DNA of 64,000 nt. Source: Verrucomicrobiales bacterium (GTDB lineage: Bacteria; Verrucomicrobiota; Verrucomicrobiia; Limisphaerales; J093). Both the position numbers and the translations under genes were made by a program. The notes beneath the pieces were generated by a model, which had not been told where the DNA came from, made no database searches, and saw nothing but the letters and a program-made list of their open reading frames with translations. The DNA is taken from the NCBI GenBank assembly GCA_024233215.1, contig JACKPW010000009.1:62001-126000 (forward strand), given 5' to 3'. Positions 42,101 through 50,094 of the stretch are shown piece by piece; position 1 is the stretch's first letter, and every line of letters begins with the position of its first letter.

Positions 42101-44632
42101 GGCACGCTGCCGGCGGAGGATTGGAACCAGCCTGCATACGACGACTCCGGCTGGACATCCGGGAATGCACCGCTGGGCTATGGGAATGGGGATGAAACCA
42201 CCACGCTGGATTACGGCGGGGATTCGCAGGACAAACGGCTGGCCTACTACTTTCGGCGGGAGTTCAACGTCGCTTCACCGGATACCGGAGGGCTGCTTAC
42301 CGTCGACCTCGTCCGCGACGATGGCGCAGCCGTCTACCTCAACGGGGTGGAACTGTTCCGTGACAATCTGCCCACCGGCGCGCTGGCTCCGGACACCCGC
42401 GCGTTAACCGCGATCGGGGGTAGTGCGGAGACGACGCCCAATCCGTTTTCCGTCCCGGCCGAGCACCTGGTCGAGGGGCGCAACCTGCTCGCGGTCGAGC
42501 TGCATCAAGCCTCTCCCACCAGTTCGGACATCCGGTTCGACCTTGCGGTGAAGGCGCCGTCCGCCACGGGAGTGACCATTGCGGGGGATACAGTCATCAA
42601 GGCGCGGGTGCTTTCGGGAACGATCTGGAGCGCATTGGCGGAAGCCGCCTTCACGACGGTGGCGAGCGTTCCTCCGGGCCCCGGAGAGGTGCTGATTTCT
42701 GAGATCCATTACAATCCCCCCGGTTCCGACGACTTTGAGTTCCTGGAACTGTACAACCCCACCGACCAATACCTGGACCTGACCGGCACCCGGCTGGATG
42801 GCGGCGTGGAATTGCTACTCCCCAACGGATTCGTGCTGGCGCCGGGGCGCTGTGCCGTGGCGGTGGAGAACGCGGTCGCCTTTGACGAGCGTTACCGCAC
42901 TGTGGGTTCCCCGTGGTACGCGCCCGACATCGCGGTCCTGGGCGAATGGTCCGGTCGGCTGAGCGATGAGGGCGAGCGGGTGGCGTTCCTGAACGCGAAC
43001 CTGCAGGAGATCGTGGCCGTCGATTACGGAACCGCGAATCCCTGGTCCCAGCGCGCCAACGGCCTCGGCAGTTCGCTGGAACTGCGGGATCCGGATGCCG
43101 TGCCGCCCGATGCGGCGGAACGCACCGCCTACCTTTCGTTGCCGGGGAACTGGCACTCGAGCAGCTTGTATCACGGTTCCCCGGGCCGGTTGGATGAGGA
43201 TCCATGGACGCTCGTCATCAGTGAGGTGCTGGCGCACACGGACGCGGACCAGGATTGGGTGGAATTGCATAACACCGGCAGCGCGGCGTTGGACCTGACG
43301 GGCGTGTCTCTGAGCGATCATTATGATCGGCCCCTGCGCTACGCGTTTCCCGAGGAGACCACCCTCCCGCCGGACGGATTCCTGACGCTCACGGCCGCGG
43401 ATCTGGGTTTCGGTTTCAGCGAACTGGGCTCCGACATCCTGCTGGTTCAGGCGGTCGGGACCGATGTGGTGCGGTTCATCGACACCGTGGATTTCCCGGC
43501 GGTGGAACGGGAGGAGCCGTTTGGCCGATACCTCAAGTCGGACGGTGAAACCGACTTCACCGAGCTGAGCGTGGCCACTCCGGACGCGGTCAATGCCATG
43601 CCGCGAATCGGCCCCGTGGTGTTCAGCGAGATCATGTATCATCCGGCGGCCGACCAAGTGGAGTACGTGGAGATTCTGAATCCCACCGACGCGACGGTGA
43701 CCTTGTATGACCCCGCGCATCCCGGCAACACCTGGGCACTTTCGGGGGCCGTCGATTTCACCTTCCCGGCCGGGGAGGAGATCCCGGCGGGCGGGCGCAT
43801 TCTCGTCAGTGCGGTGGAACCTGCGGTGTTCCGCGAGCATTACCCCGTGCCTGCCGGCGTGCCGGTCTACGGGCCGTGGGACGGGGCGCTCAACAACGCA
43901 GGCGAATCGCTGAAGCTGCGTCGGCCGGGCGAACCGGAGCCCGATGGCACGGTGCCGTACTACCGGGTGGACCGGGTGGTCTACGGGCCGGTGGCGCCCT
44001 GGCCGACGGAGGCGGATGTGGGCGGGGTCAGTCTTGAGCGGGTGGCGGCGGATGCCTACGGCAATGATCCCGCCTCATGGACAGCCTCCATCGACGGCGG
44101 TTCACCGGGCGCCGCTCCCGAATCCGTGAACCGGCCTCCGCACCTGACTGCGATTGCCGACCAGCGCGTTCCCGCGGAGGTCTTCTTCGAGTTCCGAGTG
44201 ACCGCCACCGATCCGGATGTTCCCACGCAAACGCTGAGCTTTTCGGCAAGCGGGTTGCCGGCCGGCGTGACCGTCGACCCGTTCACCGGACTCATCGCGG
44301 GCGCGGCCGTCTCGCCCGGCCTCTATCAGGTCACGGTTACGGTCGAGGACGACCAGGACCCCGCGCTGACAGACCACCAGTCCTTCACCCTCGATGTGAC
44401 GGAAGCCTTCCGGGTGGAGCGACTTTCGGGCGGGGCCGGGGAACCGGCGGGCTTCCGCTTTCCCGCACTGGCGGGCCAGACCTACGAGGTCCAGTTCAGC
44501 GACCGGCTGAGTCCGGATGCCTGGCAATTGCTGTCGCGGATCGTGACGGAGGACGATGGTTGGCGCACCCTGCCGGTGCCGCCCGAATGGGATGGCGCGA
44601 CGCTGTTCCTGCGCGTGGTCTGGCTTCGGTGA
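39173..44632 (+). CDS. Giant secreted CotH/lamin-tail-domain surface protein
   Basis: 1819-residue exported protein; GTG start at 39173, hydrophobic segment LGILASPLILHAAPA near residue 55. Modules in order: F5/8-type discoidin-like domain (about 60-205), lamin-tail domain (about 295-435, FSEFVANNRLSLRDG, DWIELHNPTDAAVDLAGC), CotH spore-coat kinase-like domain (about 530-840, GRFVHLYLNGVYWGQYHLRERLNDRF), chitobiase-like TLYYTLDGTDPRLPGG (about 920), a jelly-roll segment (about 970-1120), three more lamin-tail domains (about 1170-1300, 1345-1465, 1475-1625) and a cadherin/Ig-like domain (about 1650-1745). The CotH fold family phosphorylates proteins in Bacillus; here it may act on surface polymers. 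No PEP-CTERM tail. Confidence 0.85.
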   Translation: MARNAQQSDYRHPAGESQSAPAESRILAGRGGEPFWPRLNGWFASGLGILASPLILHAAPAFLEFPNLARGRDSYMVRYQDSLPPASNGNDGSLATEVLTTDKSVDAYWEVDLGEPYALYGVRTIAASGFQARMTHATVRLFDENHDSVYSQHLGGSSETFDVVLPGPVRTRFVRVGFENKERSHPTGGIEWYLGLKEVEAYGRPLAEVGLLGFSADTTHINAGGEVALQWNQRELEMLNLHPGIGDVLPNTQPDGSGQRTVSPAVSTEFLLVGTNRCGLHAQGVTIEVDGQPLTVRFSEFVANNRLSLRDGHGEAPDWIELHNPTDAAVDLAGCGLSDDPAEPMRWVFPTATIPPHGWRVVFASGRNEPVDAGGFLHANFQLAADGESLVLTAADGITTLDRIDAYPAQDEDLAYGRNLDGEWTFLEPTPGAVNLASNYEGWLQPVRFSHTRGFQTNAFTLTLSQPDEGAEILYARNGFEPLQRYIGPMAINVSARVRAVAKREGYRSPRVETHSYIFLDDVITASIMNPAITQDPRYSKRLRQGMVDLPTLSVSVSQLPDDYVERPASVEIFWPDGSEPVQADCGMYRFGGAWTTFAKKNYRLKFRPEYGTRKLQAPLFHGFDRGFLAVDSFDELDLRGGSHDMLSRGFYMSARFTEDTLLDMGSLNPHGRFVHLYLNGVYWGQYHLRERLNDRFLADYLGGPEEDYLTVRGNDNVGSSFIPGTPDPPDREPWEWVRANRGSYATVKERLDVPHLIDFMLMWFYGNAETEYRAAGPRAAGSGFKFWLADADGYLRNTGDTTGNPGPGDLFGALTSERDPEFMTLLADRIHRHLFNDGALTPARNTARLDERMNEIANSLMAECARWGERTPENWQAAAEDIRTGMFPSRTATLVSQLRSRGFYPAADAPVFNLYGGHVTNGFVVTLAAGTGTLYYTLDGTDPRLPGGAVAPGAIAYSGGEGLFPLGSEWRYWDAGTLPAEDWNQPAYDDSGWTSGNAPLGYGNGDETTTLDYGGDSQDKRLAYYFRREFNVASPDTGGLLTVDLVRDDGAAVYLNGVELFRDNLPTGALAPDTRALTAIGGSAETTPNPFSVPAEHLVEGRNLLAVELHQASPTSSDIRFDLAVKAPSATGVTIAGDTVIKARVLSGTIWSALAEAAFTTVASVPPGPGEVLISEIHYNPPGSDDFEFLELYNPTDQYLDLTGTRLDGGVELLLPNGFVLAPGRCAVAVENAVAFDERYRTVGSPWYAPDIAVLGEWSGRLSDEGERVAFLNANLQEIVAVDYGTANPWSQRANGLGSSLELRDPDAVPPDAAERTAYLSLPGNWHSSSLYHGSPGRLDEDPWTLVISEVLAHTDADQDWVELHNTGSAALDLTGVSLSDHYDRPLRYAFPEETTLPPDGFLTLTAADLGFGFSELGSDILLVQAVGTDVVRFIDTVDFPAVEREEPFGRYLKSDGETDFTELSVATPDAVNAMPRIGPVVFSEIMYHPAADQVEYVEILNPTDATVTLYDPAHPGNTWALSGAVDFTFPAGEEIPAGGRILVSAVEPAVFREHYPVPAGVPVYGPWDGALNNAGESLKLRRPGEPEPDGTVPYYRVDRVVYGPVAPWPTEADVGGVSLERVAADAYGNDPASWTASIDGGSPGAAPESVNRPPHLTAIADQRVPAEVFFEFRVTATDPDVPTQTLSFSASGLPAGVTVDPFTGLIAGAAVSPGLYQVTVTVEDDQDPALTDHQSFTLDVTEAFRVERLSGGAGEPAGFRFPALAGQTYEVQFSDRLSPDAWQLLSRIVTEDDGWRTLPVPPEWDGATLFLRVVWLR

Positions 44633-44690
44633 GGTCCCGTGATCGACTGACCCTGCGAACCCCATGCGTTGTGAATCGGAAACGAAAGCC

Positions 44691-45503
44691 ATGCAAGTCA
44701 TGAAGACAAATCTGCGGCGCCGTGCAGGGAGCGACGCCTTCACCTTGATCGAACTGCTGGTGGTGATTGCCATCATCGCCATCCTGGCGGGCCTCCTGCT
44801 TCCGGCGTTGTCGAAGGCCAAGGTGAAGGCGAAGCAGACCGCCTGCATCAACAACCTCCGGCAGATCGGCATCGGCACGGTCATGTACCTCGGCGATTAC
44901 CAGAAATATCCCGGGTGCATCGACGCGCGCCCCGGTCCGGGTTACTTCACCTACCTTTGGCCCCGGCGCCTGCTCTCGCTGATGGGCGACAGTCGGGATG
45001 CGTTCTGGTGCCCCGCGGCCCCGGTGGATGCGCGGTGGAATCTCGACGACAACCCAACCCTGACCCAGGGGATCGATTACATCATCGCCTCCCCCACCGG
45101 CACCAAGTTCAGCTACGGCTTCAACGACTGGGGCCTTCGCGATCCCGGCCTGTCCCGCAACATCGGCCAGTTGGGCCTCGGCGGTGACATCGGCATTGTT
45201 AATGAGGTGTCCGAAACTGCCGTGCGCAGTCCTTCCGACATGATCATGCTGGGCGACTCGAAATCCGACCGGGCATGGGACGGCAACATCGATCCGAAAT
45301 CGTCCCCGGACTGGCCCTCCAACCGACACAGCCGGCGGACCTCCCTTATGTTTGCCGATGGCCACGCCGAGACGGCCCTGCGCGAGAAGATCGTCGATCC
45401 CGAAGAGGACCAGTGGCGCCGTCGATGGAACAACGACAACCAGCCGCACAACGAAATCCGCTGGACGATCGATCCGGACCTGGAAGCGAAGATCGATCCG
45501 TAG
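44691..45503 (+). CDS. Pseudopilin-like protein with type IV prepilin N-terminus
   Basis: 270-residue protein with the prepilin cleavage/methylation motif AFTLIELLVVIAIIAILAGLLLPAL near the N-terminus (Ala before the Phe instead of Gly), so processed by prepilin peptidase. The C-terminal body contains CINNLRQIGIGTVMY and FADGHAETALRE, the pattern of the many verrucomicrobial/planctomycetal prepilin-like proteins. These are thought to be secreted through type II-like machinery, but each role is unknown. ATG at 44691; ATG at 44700 and upstream starts at 44664 are alternatives. A strong hairpin separates it from the next, convergent gene. Confidence 0.85.
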   Translation: MQVMKTNLRRRAGSDAFTLIELLVVIAIIAILAGLLLPALSKAKVKAKQTACINNLRQIGIGTVMYLGDYQKYPGCIDARPGPGYFTYLWPRRLLSLMGDSRDAFWCPAAPVDARWNLDDNPTLTQGIDYIIASPTGTKFSYGFNDWGLRDPGLSRNIGQLGLGGDIGIVNEVSETAVRSPSDMIMLGDSKSDRAWDGNIDPKSSPDWPSNRHSRRTSLMFADGHAETALREKIVDPEEDQWRRRWNNDNQPHNEIRWTIDPDLEAKIDP

Positions 45504-45525
45504 TGAGTGTTCCGAGCTGAGTTCG

Positions 45526-45539
45526 CCGACGTCAGTCGG
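45526..45539. repeat. GACGTCAGTCGG core shared with 3537
   Basis: A CCGACGTCAGTCGG palindromic core, nearly identical to the core at 3537-3550, in the gap between the pseudopilin and VPDSG-CTERM genes. Probably one arm of a degraded dispersed element. Confidence 0.35.
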
Positions 45540-45643
45540 TGCCCGTCGACCCAACGCCAGAAGGCCCGGGCATCATCTGAAAGACCGGATCGACGCGGGC
45601 AGATTTCCGGAAGGAACCAGCGCCTTGGCGAGTAACAAGAACC

Positions 45644-45675
45644 TGCCCGGCTCGCGGGAAGCCGCGAGCCGGGCA
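45644..45675. terminator. Strong bidirectional hairpin between convergent genes
   Basis: Perfect 14-bp stem (TGCCCGGCTCGCGG / CCGCGAGCCGGGCA) with a GAAG tetraloop. It sits between the pseudopilin gene and the VPDSG-CTERM gene that face each other. On the minus strand it is followed by GGTTCTTGTT, a moderately T-rich tail. Confidence 0.75.
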
Positions 45676-45708
45676 ACCTGTCCTTGTCTGTCGATTCCTG
45701 AACGCTCC

Positions 45709-46272
45709 CTATTCCCCGGTCGGGGTGGCCGACTGGCGGTTCGTCAGGCGTCGATACGCCGCCAAGCCCGGCAGAGCCAAACCCAATAGGCATAGGGTAA
45801 CGCCGCTGTCAGGAACCGGGGTTCGGTCGTAGGGTCCTCCAGTGAACGAAAAAGTGTAACTGCTAAGGCCTCCGTTGTCCCAAAACGTGCGAAGGGTTAA
45901 GGGAAACCCAGAGCCCAACCCCGATGCGATAATGTCGATTGTCATGGCGCCCGGCATGGCACCATCGAGATGGAGGATGACGCTACCACTTCCCGATGAG
46001 GATCCGGTCCACTTTGCGTAGGTCGGGTTTATGAGGGAGCCATCAGACCCGTCGACTGTCAGTCCTGGCGACTCAAACGGACCTTGGCCGCTTTCACTGA
46101 CCAGAAAGGCCTCGAGGGTCGTGAATGAGGCAAAACCACCGTAGCCAAAACCCGTGTCAAAACTCCCAGTCTCCACTGGGTCGAAGGATTCGATGATGGG
46201 CACTGCCAGGCAGTGAGGCGCACCGATCAACGCTGCGCAAACAAGCGGAAGCCAAGGGGTCATTGATTTCAT
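45709..46272 (-). CDS. VPDSG-CTERM sorting-domain protein
   Basis: 187-residue exported protein with a signal peptide (LPLVCAALIGAPHCLA). The C-terminal tail PVPDSGVTLCLLGLALPGLAAYRRLTNR is of the VPDSG-CTERM type, a PEP-CTERM relative known mainly from Verrucomicrobia. The body is Ser/Gly/Thr-rich beta-type sequence with no catalytic motif. The preferred start is MKSMTP at 46272; the frame continues upstream without a ribosome site. An exosortase must be encoded elsewhere. The DNA upstream (46273-46689) is noticeably AT-richer. Confidence 0.8.
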   Translation of the reverse strand: MKSMTPWLPLVCAALIGAPHCLAVPIIESFDPVETGSFDTGFGYGGFASFTTLEAFLVSESGQGPFESPGLTVDGSDGSLINPTYAKWTGSSSGSGSVILHLDGAMPGAMTIDIIASGLGSGFPLTLRTFWDNGGLSSYTFSFTGGPYDRTPVPDSGVTLCLLGLALPGLAAYRRLTNRQSATPTGE

Positions 46273-46689
46273 TTGAGTTCTAGAGATGTCGTCTTCTGTC
46301 GTGGGACCCGCTTCCATGTTCCTTCTGCCGTTGCAGCTGCGAGTCACCTAATGATAGCAATAAGCAATTAAGATGCCAATTCTTGGAGGCAGTCTGGTTC
46401 TTGTTTTGGGCCTATTCAGCTATTGAATTGATCATCAATATGATACGTAGACGTGGATTGGCGCGTTTCCGGTTTGGATTGGCGTCGTAACCCGCAGTGC
46501 AGTTGTAAGGTTTGCGGACGTTTTGTTGGAGTGTATCTGCTCTTGGAGTAGCTAAGTGTATAATTCCAAACGCTTTGTGACCAAGTGAGCATGCGCGAAA
46601 AACGTAAAGTTTTGGCCCGGTGTCCGCCTCATGTTGCATGAGGTTTATTGTGAATGAGTTGTGCAAGTGCGGCCTTACCAGACCACTCG
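46273..46689. other. AT-rich intergenic region, no gene
   Basis: 417 bases between VPDSG-CTERM and radical SAM genes, clearly poorer in GC than its surroundings (for example AATGATAGCAATAAGCAATT near 46351). No ORF with family resemblance; the minus-strand open frame here crosses into the radical SAM gene. Could contain promoters for the VPDSG-CTERM gene. Confidence 0.55.
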
Positions 46690-47709
46690 TCAGTGGGCCT
46701 GGCGACGGGTGCACGCTCGGCACGCGACCGGTGGCACGAACCGCTGCATCCGGTTCATCTCCACCAACCGCTGCCGCCGGACCGGAAGACACACCGCGCA
46801 ATCGCTGAACCGTTCCAGATCCCAGGTGTCCGCAAACACCCGCCCCTGCTGCAGGGCCTGGGCAGCTTCCAACGCTTCCTCCAGTTGCGTCAGTCGCGGT
46901 TCGGCAAATGCTCCCGTGGCGGCGAGCGCCTCCAACGCGCCGTTGCCCTGCCGCGTGGGGATGATCGAGACCACGCTGACGCCACACTCGAAGGCAAAGG
47001 CCACGGAGCGTACCGCCCAGCCCACGGCTTCCTCCTCCGGGACGAACGGTGGCCGCAGCAGAACGAATGCACGCACGTCCGCAGCACTTTCCCGGGCGAA
47101 GGCTGTGGCGGCCCGGAACGCGGTCAACGTCATCCGCTTGTTCAATCGGTCCAGAGCCTCTGGGTGTACGGTCTCCAGACCCATTGCGACTTCGATCCTG
47201 GGCGGCGTCGGGGTGGCCTCGGCAAGTGCGGCCTGGAATTGGCGGAGACCACGTCGCACGAATGCCGGATGAGATTCGAGAATCACGCGCTCAAACCCGG
47301 CGAGCCGACGGGCGATCCCGAGGTAGTCTGCCGGCGGCACCGCCATGGGATCGAAGAAGCTGCCGCTGTTATAGAGCTTGATCACCGGGGGCAGGGGACC
47401 CGCGGCGATCTGACCCAAGGCCCGTTCGAGCTGGGCCGGAATCGCCCCCTGCGGAACGGGGCCCGGTGTGGTGTGCCGCCACAGATCGCACATCAAACAG
47501 CGCCAGGGGCACTCGCGACTGGTGAGGATGACGGTCAGCACGGCCTTCACCGAGCCCGCGCCGTCAGCGGGCTCATCTTCCTGAAAGACCGCCTGCGGCT
47601 GCCACACGTCCACATCCTGGCGATTGCCGCGACGGGCAAGAACCCAGGCGTCGCGCGAGGATGCGTCGACCGGATAGTCGCTCGGCCCGGTGGGGAACGG
47701 ACGGCTCAT
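46690..47709 (-). CDS. Radical SAM protein (TIGR01210/RaSEA-like)
   Basis: 339-residue radical SAM enzyme. The [4Fe-4S]-SAM motif is CPWRCLMC (Cys-x3-Cys-x2-Cys) in LTSRECPWRCLMCDLW. Further conserved elements are KLYNSGSFFDP, EVAMGLETVHPEALDRLNKRM and a Cys-rich C-terminus (DCAVCLP, ACRACTRRQ) that may bind a second metal. The layout fits the TIGR01210 family, whose archaeal relative RaSEA works in archaeosine synthesis; bacterial members are uncharacterised. ATG overlaps the stop of the upstream esterase remnant by four bases. Confidence 0.8.
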   Translation of the reverse strand: MSRPFPTGPSDYPVDASSRDAWVLARRGNRQDVDVWQPQAVFQEDEPADGAGSVKAVLTVILTSRECPWRCLMCDLWRHTTPGPVPQGAIPAQLERALGQIAAGPLPPVIKLYNSGSFFDPMAVPPADYLGIARRLAGFERVILESHPAFVRRGLRQFQAALAEATPTPPRIEVAMGLETVHPEALDRLNKRMTLTAFRAATAFARESAADVRAFVLLRPPFVPEEEAVGWAVRSVAFAFECGVSVVSIIPTRQGNGALEALAATGAFAEPRLTQLEEALEAAQALQQGRVFADTWDLERFSDCAVCLPVRRQRLVEMNRMQRFVPPVACRACTRRQAH

Positions 47710-48146
47710 CGTGGCCCGCTGACTTGCTGAAAGAACTTCAGGTCCCGGTCGCCCTGGGTTCCGGGCGCGTGTTGCCACCCGGCCCGGCGCCCTTGCGGAT
47801 CGGTGAGTTGACCGGGCGTCTTCAATCCTTGGGGATAGACCACGATGGCTTCCGGCCAGACCGTGTGCAGATGGAAGCTGCGCTGTGCGTTTTGCATGGA
47901 CCCGCCGTGTCCGTGGAAGACGAACACCAAGGGAGCGCCCTTATCCGAAGGGGGTCGTTCCGGCAGAACCACCAGCGCCTCACGGGACATACCGTCCACG
48001 GTCCAATCGCGCCGGTGGGAACCGGCGCCAAAGGCATCTTGTGGGCTGAGCCCTCTCAGGCAGAGGAGCAGGAGCGCGGGGAGCAACCCGAAGCCCCGCG
48101 ATCGCTGTGTGCCTCCACTGCGGGCAACGCTGAAGATTAAATTCAT
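47706..48146 (-). pseudogene. Truncated polyhydroxybutyrate depolymerase/LpqC-like esterase
   Basis: 146-residue protein resembling only the N-terminal part of LpqC/CE1-type secreted esterases: signal peptide LLPALLLLCLRGLSPQDAFG, then LVFVFHGHGGSMQNAQRSF, EAIVVYPQGL and GDRDLKFFQQV. In complete enzymes this is followed by the GxSxG nucleophile elbow and the Asp/His residues. Here the frame ends (SGPR, stop) exactly where the radical SAM gene starts. All catalytic residues are therefore missing. Either a remnant left by a deletion or a short protein with a new role. Confidence 0.65.
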
Positions 48147-48241
48147 GGATGATCCGGGAAGATGCGTGTCTTGCCTATCAACGACAACGGTTCCTACCGT
48201 CTGGTTACGGGTTTGATTCGGGCCGAGCGTGGGAGCCCCGC

Positions 48242-48802
48242 TCATGCTGAAGGCATCTTGCGTGGCGGCACTGGGTCGCGGGGCCGCTCCGGTTCAACCG
48301 CTTCATCAAGCGGTGGCAGGTCGATCCGCAGTTCCCTCATCTGCTGCTGGAGGCCGATCATCCGCCACAAACTGCGAAGATTTTCCCCGACGGGGCCCAA
48401 CCTTTCCTCGCCGACGGTATAGAACAACCTCAGCCGCTGTGGCGATCCGGCCGTCCCGAGACCAAGTTCGAACTCCCATCCAGTCAAGGGAGGCACCTCG
48501 AAAGTCACGGCGTAGCCGGTGGGAGCCGCGGCCGGTACCCCCTTGCCCTGCTCCTGGTAATCGAGGACGTGGTACGGGGTGATTCCTTCGGGCCGCTGCA
48601 CCGCGATGAGGCTTGGTCGAAGCGTGACAGAACGGTTGGTCACCACGAACGCAGCCAGCATCGTGCCATTCGTACCGGGGCGATAGCCGAGGAATTGGAG
48701 GGCCACTGAGTCCGACCTGGTGGTGTTCCGCCAGAGCCCAAGCGTCGCGGCGGTTCCCAGCAGCAGCAGACCCCCTACCAGCAATCGCGCGGTGGATTTC
48801 AT
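48242..48802 (-). CDS. Hypothetical membrane-anchored protein
   Basis: 186-residue protein with an N-terminal membrane anchor (LLVGGLLLLGTAATLGLW) and a beta-rich soluble part (VALQFLGYRPGTNGTMLAAFVVTNRSV, GYAVTFEVPPLTGWEFELGLG) ending in a charged, Pro/Arg-rich tail. Proteins of this shape are common in verrucomicrobial genomes but uncharacterised; no catalytic motif. Start MKSTARLL at 48802 fits the anchor. In the same direction as the truncated esterase, 95 bases upstream of it. Confidence 0.65.
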   Translation of the reverse strand: MKSTARLLVGGLLLLGTAATLGLWRNTTRSDSVALQFLGYRPGTNGTMLAAFVVTNRSVTLRPSLIAVQRPEGITPYHVLDYQEQGKGVPAAAPTGYAVTFEVPPLTGWEFELGLGTAGSPQRLRLFYTVGEERLGPVGENLRSLWRMIGLQQQMRELRIDLPPLDEAVEPERPRDPVPPRKMPSA

Positions 48803-48956
48803 TCAGTCAGCGTGCCCGCTGGAGGATTGTCCGAACCGGCGGGTCAGGCAGTTGGTTTCGACGGATCATTTGCCGGAACGCTGGCAAAGCAACCCCTCGC
48901 TTGGGAAGACGTTTCTGAATGGGGGGGAAGGCGCGCACGCCGGCTGCAGCCGCGAT

Positions 48957-49106
48957 CTCGCGAAGCGTCCCGGAGTGCGGTGACGCGGCAGCCTTCACCG
49001 CTGTGACTCCTTCACCCGTCGACAGGTGTGGCACCCATCGCGGGGATCGTGCGGACAGCGGTGACTGCGCTCCGCTGCGTCACCGCACTCCAGGACGCTG
49101 CGCGAG
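48957..49106. repeat. Imperfect long palindrome (dispersed element-like)
   Basis: Left arm 48957-49004 and right arm 49055-49106 are inverted copies: the first 30 bases match at 28 positions (CTCGCG.AGCGTC.GGAGTGC pattern), then indels, then matching CACCGCTGT ends. A 50-base spacer lies between. The GAGTGCGGTGACGC core recalls repeat-derived phrases frequent in verrucomicrobial DNA. The region 48803-49164 holds no gene. Confidence 0.7.
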
Positions 49107-49164
49107 GTTCGTTCGGCCATCCGGAACTTCGGGACGTCCGGGACAATGGTGCGGAACGTCGTCG

Positions 49165-50094
49165 TCACACCGGATTCTCCCGAAAATACGGAATCGTCCG
49201 TTGTAGCCCCTCCTCCAGCGGCACGCGGGGTTCCCAATCAATGACGCGCTTCGCCAGCGAGATATCCGGTTGACGCTGCCGGGGGTCGTCCTGGGGCAGG
49301 GGACGCTCCACCAGTCGCGATTTTGATCCGGTCAATGCGATGACCTTTTCCGCCAGTTCGCGAATGGTGAACTCGACCGGGTTGCCGAGGTTCATCGGGC
49401 CGACGCATTCGTTCTGGTTCATGAACCGCAGGAAACCCTCGATCAGGTCGTCCACGTAGCAGAAGGAGCGGGTCTGGGAACCGTCGCCGTAAAGGGTGAT
49501 CTCCTGACCGGCGAGTGCCTGAAGGATGAAATTGGACACCACGCGGCCGTCCTTCGGCTGCATCCGGGGGCCGTAGGTGTTGAAGATGCGGGCCACGCGG
49601 ATGTCCACGCCGTTCTCGCGGTGATAGTCGAAGAAGAGCGTTTCGGCACAACGTTTGCCTTCGTCGTAGCAGGCGCGGGGTCCGATGGGATTGACCAGGC
49701 CCCGGTAGCCTTCGGGCTGTGGATGCATCTCGGGATCCCCGTAGACCTCGGAAGTCGAGGCCTGGAAGACGCGGGCCTTGACGCGCTTGGCGAGCCCGAG
49801 GCAGTTGATGGCGCCCATGACCGAGGTCTTGGTGGTCTTGATCGGATTGACCTGGTAATGCACCGGCGAGGCGGGGCAGGCCAGGTTGTAGATCTGGTCC
49901 ACCTCAACCTTGAAGGGATCCACCACGTCGTGCCGGATGAGTTCGAAGGCCGGCTTGCCGAGCAGGTGGCTGATGTTGACCTTGCGGCCGGTGAAGAAGT
50001 TGTCGAGACAAAGCACGTCGTGGCCGTCCGCCAGCAGTCGTTCGCAAAGGTGACTGCCGAGGAAGCCCGCACCGCCGGTGACCAGAATTCGCAT
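49165..50094 (-). CDS. NAD-dependent UDP-glucuronate decarboxylase-like (UDP-xylose synthase) epimerase
   Basis: 309-residue extended short-chain dehydrogenase, closest in pattern to UDP-glucuronate decarboxylases that make UDP-xylose. GGAGFLG at 7-13 binds NAD; Thr/Ser at 114-115 (ASTSEVYG) and Tyr143/Lys147 in YDEGK form the active site. Further UXS phrases are VARIFNTYGPRM, GDGSQTRSFCYVDDLIEG and DDPRQRQPDISLA. The ATG at 50094 starts with MRILVTGGAG; upstream sequence is not coding. Supplies UDP-xylose for surface polysaccharide; product not proven. Confidence 0.9.
   Translation of the reverse strand: MRILVTGGAGFLGSHLCERLLADGHDVLCLDNFFTGRKVNISHLLGKPAFELIRHDVVDPFKVEVDQIYNLACPASPVHYQVNPIKTTKTSVMGAINCLGLAKRVKARVFQASTSEVYGDPEMHPQPEGYRGLVNPIGPRACYDEGKRCAETLFFDYHRENGVDIRVARIFNTYGPRMQPKDGRVVSNFILQALAGQEITLYGDGSQTRSFCYVDDLIEGFLRFMNQNECVGPMNLGNPVEFTIRELAEKVIALTGSKSRLVERPLPQDDPRQRQPDISLAKRVIDWEPRVPLEEGLQRTIPYFRENPV

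Noticed and set aside
46412..46987. Minus-strand frame upstream of the VPDSG-CTERM gene
   Set aside because: Its C-terminal part is AT-rich intergenic DNA and the rest is a shifted frame of the radical SAM gene.
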